Origin: Streptomyces sp. MMG1533
GTDB taxonomy: Bacteria; Actinomycetota; Actinomycetes; Streptomycetales; Streptomycetaceae
Direction: 5' to 3'
DNA: 6,476 bases
NCBI RefSeq assembly: GCF_001279775.1
Contig: NZ_LGDG01000065.1
Span: 1 to 6,476 of the forward strand
Of the stretch, positions 5,229 to 6,476 are shown in pieces. The notes beneath the pieces were generated by a model. It did not search any database and had not been told where the DNA came from. It saw only the letters and a list, made by a program, of their open reading frames with translations. The position numbers and the translations under genes are program-made. How positions within the stretch are numbered: position 1 is the stretch's first letter; every line of letters starts with the position of its first letter.

Positions 5229-6023
5229 GTGCGCGCCTCTTTGATCCAGATCGCCGTGGACGAGGGCGAATTGGTCGATTCCCGTCGGCGGCGCGTGGCC
5301 TCGCTGGTACGGGATCAGGCGGGCGCCGACCTCGTCGTACTGCCCGAGTTGTGGACCACCGGGGCGTTCGCCTTCGAGGAGTTCGGGAGCGAGGCCGAGC
5401 CGCTTGAGGGGCCGACCTACGAGGCCATGGCGAAGGCGGCGAGTGACACGGGCGTGTGGCTGCACGCGGGTTCGATTCCGGAGCGCGCCCCGGATGGGAC
5501 GCTCTACAACACCTCCCTCGTCTTCTCTCCCTCCGGCGACCTTGCCGCCTCCTACCGCAAGATCCACCGGTTCGGCTTCGACAAGGGCGAGGCCGTGCTG
5601 ATGGGTGCGGGCGAGGACCTGGTGACGGTGCGTCTGCCGGACACGACCGTCGGTCTGGCGACCTGCTACGACCTCCGTTTCCCCGAACTCTTCCGCGGTC
5701 TCGTCGACGCCGGTGCCGAGATCCTGGTCGTCCCTGCGGGGTGGCCGGAGCGTCGGCGGGCGCACTGGACGCTGCTGGCTCAGGCGCGGGCGGTGGAGAA
5801 CCAGGCGTTCGTGCTCGCGTGTGGAACGGCTGGGACGCACGCCCGAGTTCCGCAGGCCGGTCACTCGATCGTGGTGGATCCGTGGGGCGAGGTGCTGGCG
5901 GAGGCCGGGGCCGACGAGGAGGTCCTCACGGTGGACTTCGACCCCGGGAAGGTCGCGACGACCCGCGAGCAGTTCCCGGCACTCAAGGACCGGGTGCTGG
6001 GGCTGGCGACGCCGCGTCACTGA
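5229..6023 (+). CDS. Carbon-nitrogen hydrolase (nitrilase superfamily, Nit/omega-amidase-like)
   Basis: Encodes 264 aa, the normal length for a single-domain member, and is cytoplasmic. It hydrolyses a non-peptide C-N bond, most likely a small amide. The complete Glu-Lys-Cys triad is present: E40 in VVLPELW, K111 in YRKIHRF and C146 in TCYDLRFPEL. The second conserved Glu region is G-P-T-Y-E (61-65). The CYDLRFPEL elbow and short length resemble the Nit1/Nit2 branch (deaminated-glutathione amidase, omega-amidase) more than true nitrilases. The open frame extends back to 5031, but the family starts at the beta-strand RASLIQIAV, so GTG 5229 is the best start, supported by AGGA 10 nt upstream. 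It is divergent from a mycothiol-enzyme gene; both could act in thiol or amide metabolism, but this is inference from proximity. Downstream is only the hairpin repeat array. Confidence 0.9.
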   Translation: MRASLIQIAVDEGELVDSRRRRVASLVRDQAGADLVVLPELWTTGAFAFEEFGSEAEPLEGPTYEAMAKAASDTGVWLHAGSIPERAPDGTLYNTSLVFSPSGDLAASYRKIHRFGFDKGEAVLMGAGEDLVTVRLPDTTVGLATCYDLRFPELFRGLVDAGAEILVVPAGWPERRRAHWTLLAQARAVENQAFVLACGTAGTHARVPQAGHSIVVDPWGEVLAEAGADEEVLTVDFDPGKVATTREQFPALKDRVLGLATPRH

Positions 6024-6089
6024 GGCCGGGGGTCGGTGGTCGCAGCCTTTGTTCCTCGCCCCCGCCGCCCCTACCCGTCCCATCCTCCA

Positions 6090-6476
6090 GGGGCTCCGCC
6101 CCTTCGACCCCGGCGGGGGCTGCGCCCCTTCGACCCCGCCAGGGGCTCCGCCCCTTCGACCCCGGCGGGGGCTGCGCCCCCTGCACCCCTTGGGCTGCGC
6201 CTCTCGATCCCGGCGGGGATTGCCTCCCGTGCACCCCGGCGGGGATTGCCTCCCGTGCACCCCGGTGGGGGCTGCGTCCCGTGCACCTCGGTGGGGACTG
6301 TGTCCCGTGCACCTCGGTGGGGACTGTGTCCCGTGCACCTCGGTGGGGACTGTGTCCCGTGCACCCCGGTGGGGACTGTGTCCCGTGCACCCCGGCGGGG
6401 ATTGCCCCCTGCCCCCCTCCCGGGATTGCCCCCTGCCCCCCTCCCGGGACTGCCCCCTCCCCCCCCCTCCCGGGGC
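6090..6476. repeat. Tandem array of ~26-bp hairpin-forming GC-rich units, continuing past the window
   Basis: No gene occupies 6024-6476. Units start at 6090, 6115, 6142, 6167, 6192, 6215, 6241, 6267, 6293, 6319, 6345, 6371, 6397, 6422 and 6446, with another beginning at 6472. The middle seven (6215-6396) are exactly 26 bp. Each unit opens with a G-run, then a 3-nt loop and a C-run (GGGGCTCCGCCCC, GGGGCTGCGCCCC, GGGGACTGTGTCCC), then a linker. The linker is TTCGACCCCGGC in early units and GTGCACC(C/T)CGG(C/T) in later ones. The last three units are degenerate and C-rich. The first hairpin, 67 bp after the hydrolase stop, may serve as its terminator. GGGGCTSCGCCCC-type hairpins are frequent in Streptomyces intergenic DNA, but a run this long is unusual. 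Protein-like frames here are by-products of the repeat. Confidence 0.92.

Noticed and set aside
5142..6338. Long minus-strand open frame (398 codons) and overlapping frames over 5983-6390 with HGTQSPPRCTG-like repeats
   Set aside because: They arise from the 26-bp array read in shifting frames and from the antisense of the hydrolase gene; no domain, start signal or codon bias supports them.
6215..6396. Regular 26-bp repeats considered as a CRISPR array
   Set aside because: Units abut with no unique spacers, and no cas gene is near; it is a direct tandem repeat.

Overview
This window looks like a chromosomal segment of a Streptomyces or close relative. G+C is very high with strong third-position bias, GTG starts are common, and there is a mycothiol-dependent-isomerase family gene. 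A serine peptidase also matches the Streptomyces K15 DD-transpeptidase at every catalytic motif. I see no phage, transposon, CRISPR, tRNA or rRNA sequence. Most of the window is ordinary core-type sequence; the unusual material is in the intergenic regions.

Left part (1-1992, all on the minus strand): the 5' end of a Tyr-Gly-Gln-Gln-rich protein that runs off the left edge; a GNAT acetyltransferase (414-947); a strong hairpin (952-982) that contains the acetyltransferase Shine-Dalgarno sequence; and a secreted S11-family DD-peptidase of K15 type (1024-1992), which probably acts on peptidoglycan cross-links outside the membrane.

Middle (1993-4222): a 156-bp divergent control region with a near-perfect 27-bp dyad (2097-2123). 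It is followed on the plus strand by a GntR/FCD regulator (2149-2799) overlapping a 12-helix MFS transporter (2796-4097) by a GTGA junction. This is a typical regulator-transporter operon. The regulator probably senses the transported compound or a metabolite of it, and the dyad is the obvious candidate operator. The MFS gene converges on the next gene across a 125-bp gap holding a GGGGCT repeat with G-quadruplex potential and a perfect 8-bp hairpin.

Right part (4223-6476): a minus-strand mycothiol-dependent maleylpyruvate-isomerase-like protein (4223-5047) is divergent from a plus-strand carbon-nitrogen hydrolase of the Nit type (5229-6023), with a 181-bp shared upstream region. Beyond the hydrolase there is no gene. 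From 6090 to the window end lies a tandem array of at least 15 units of about 26 bp. Each unit has a G-run able to pair with flanking C-runs, and base changes in several units keep the hairpin paired. This array is the most unusual feature of the window.
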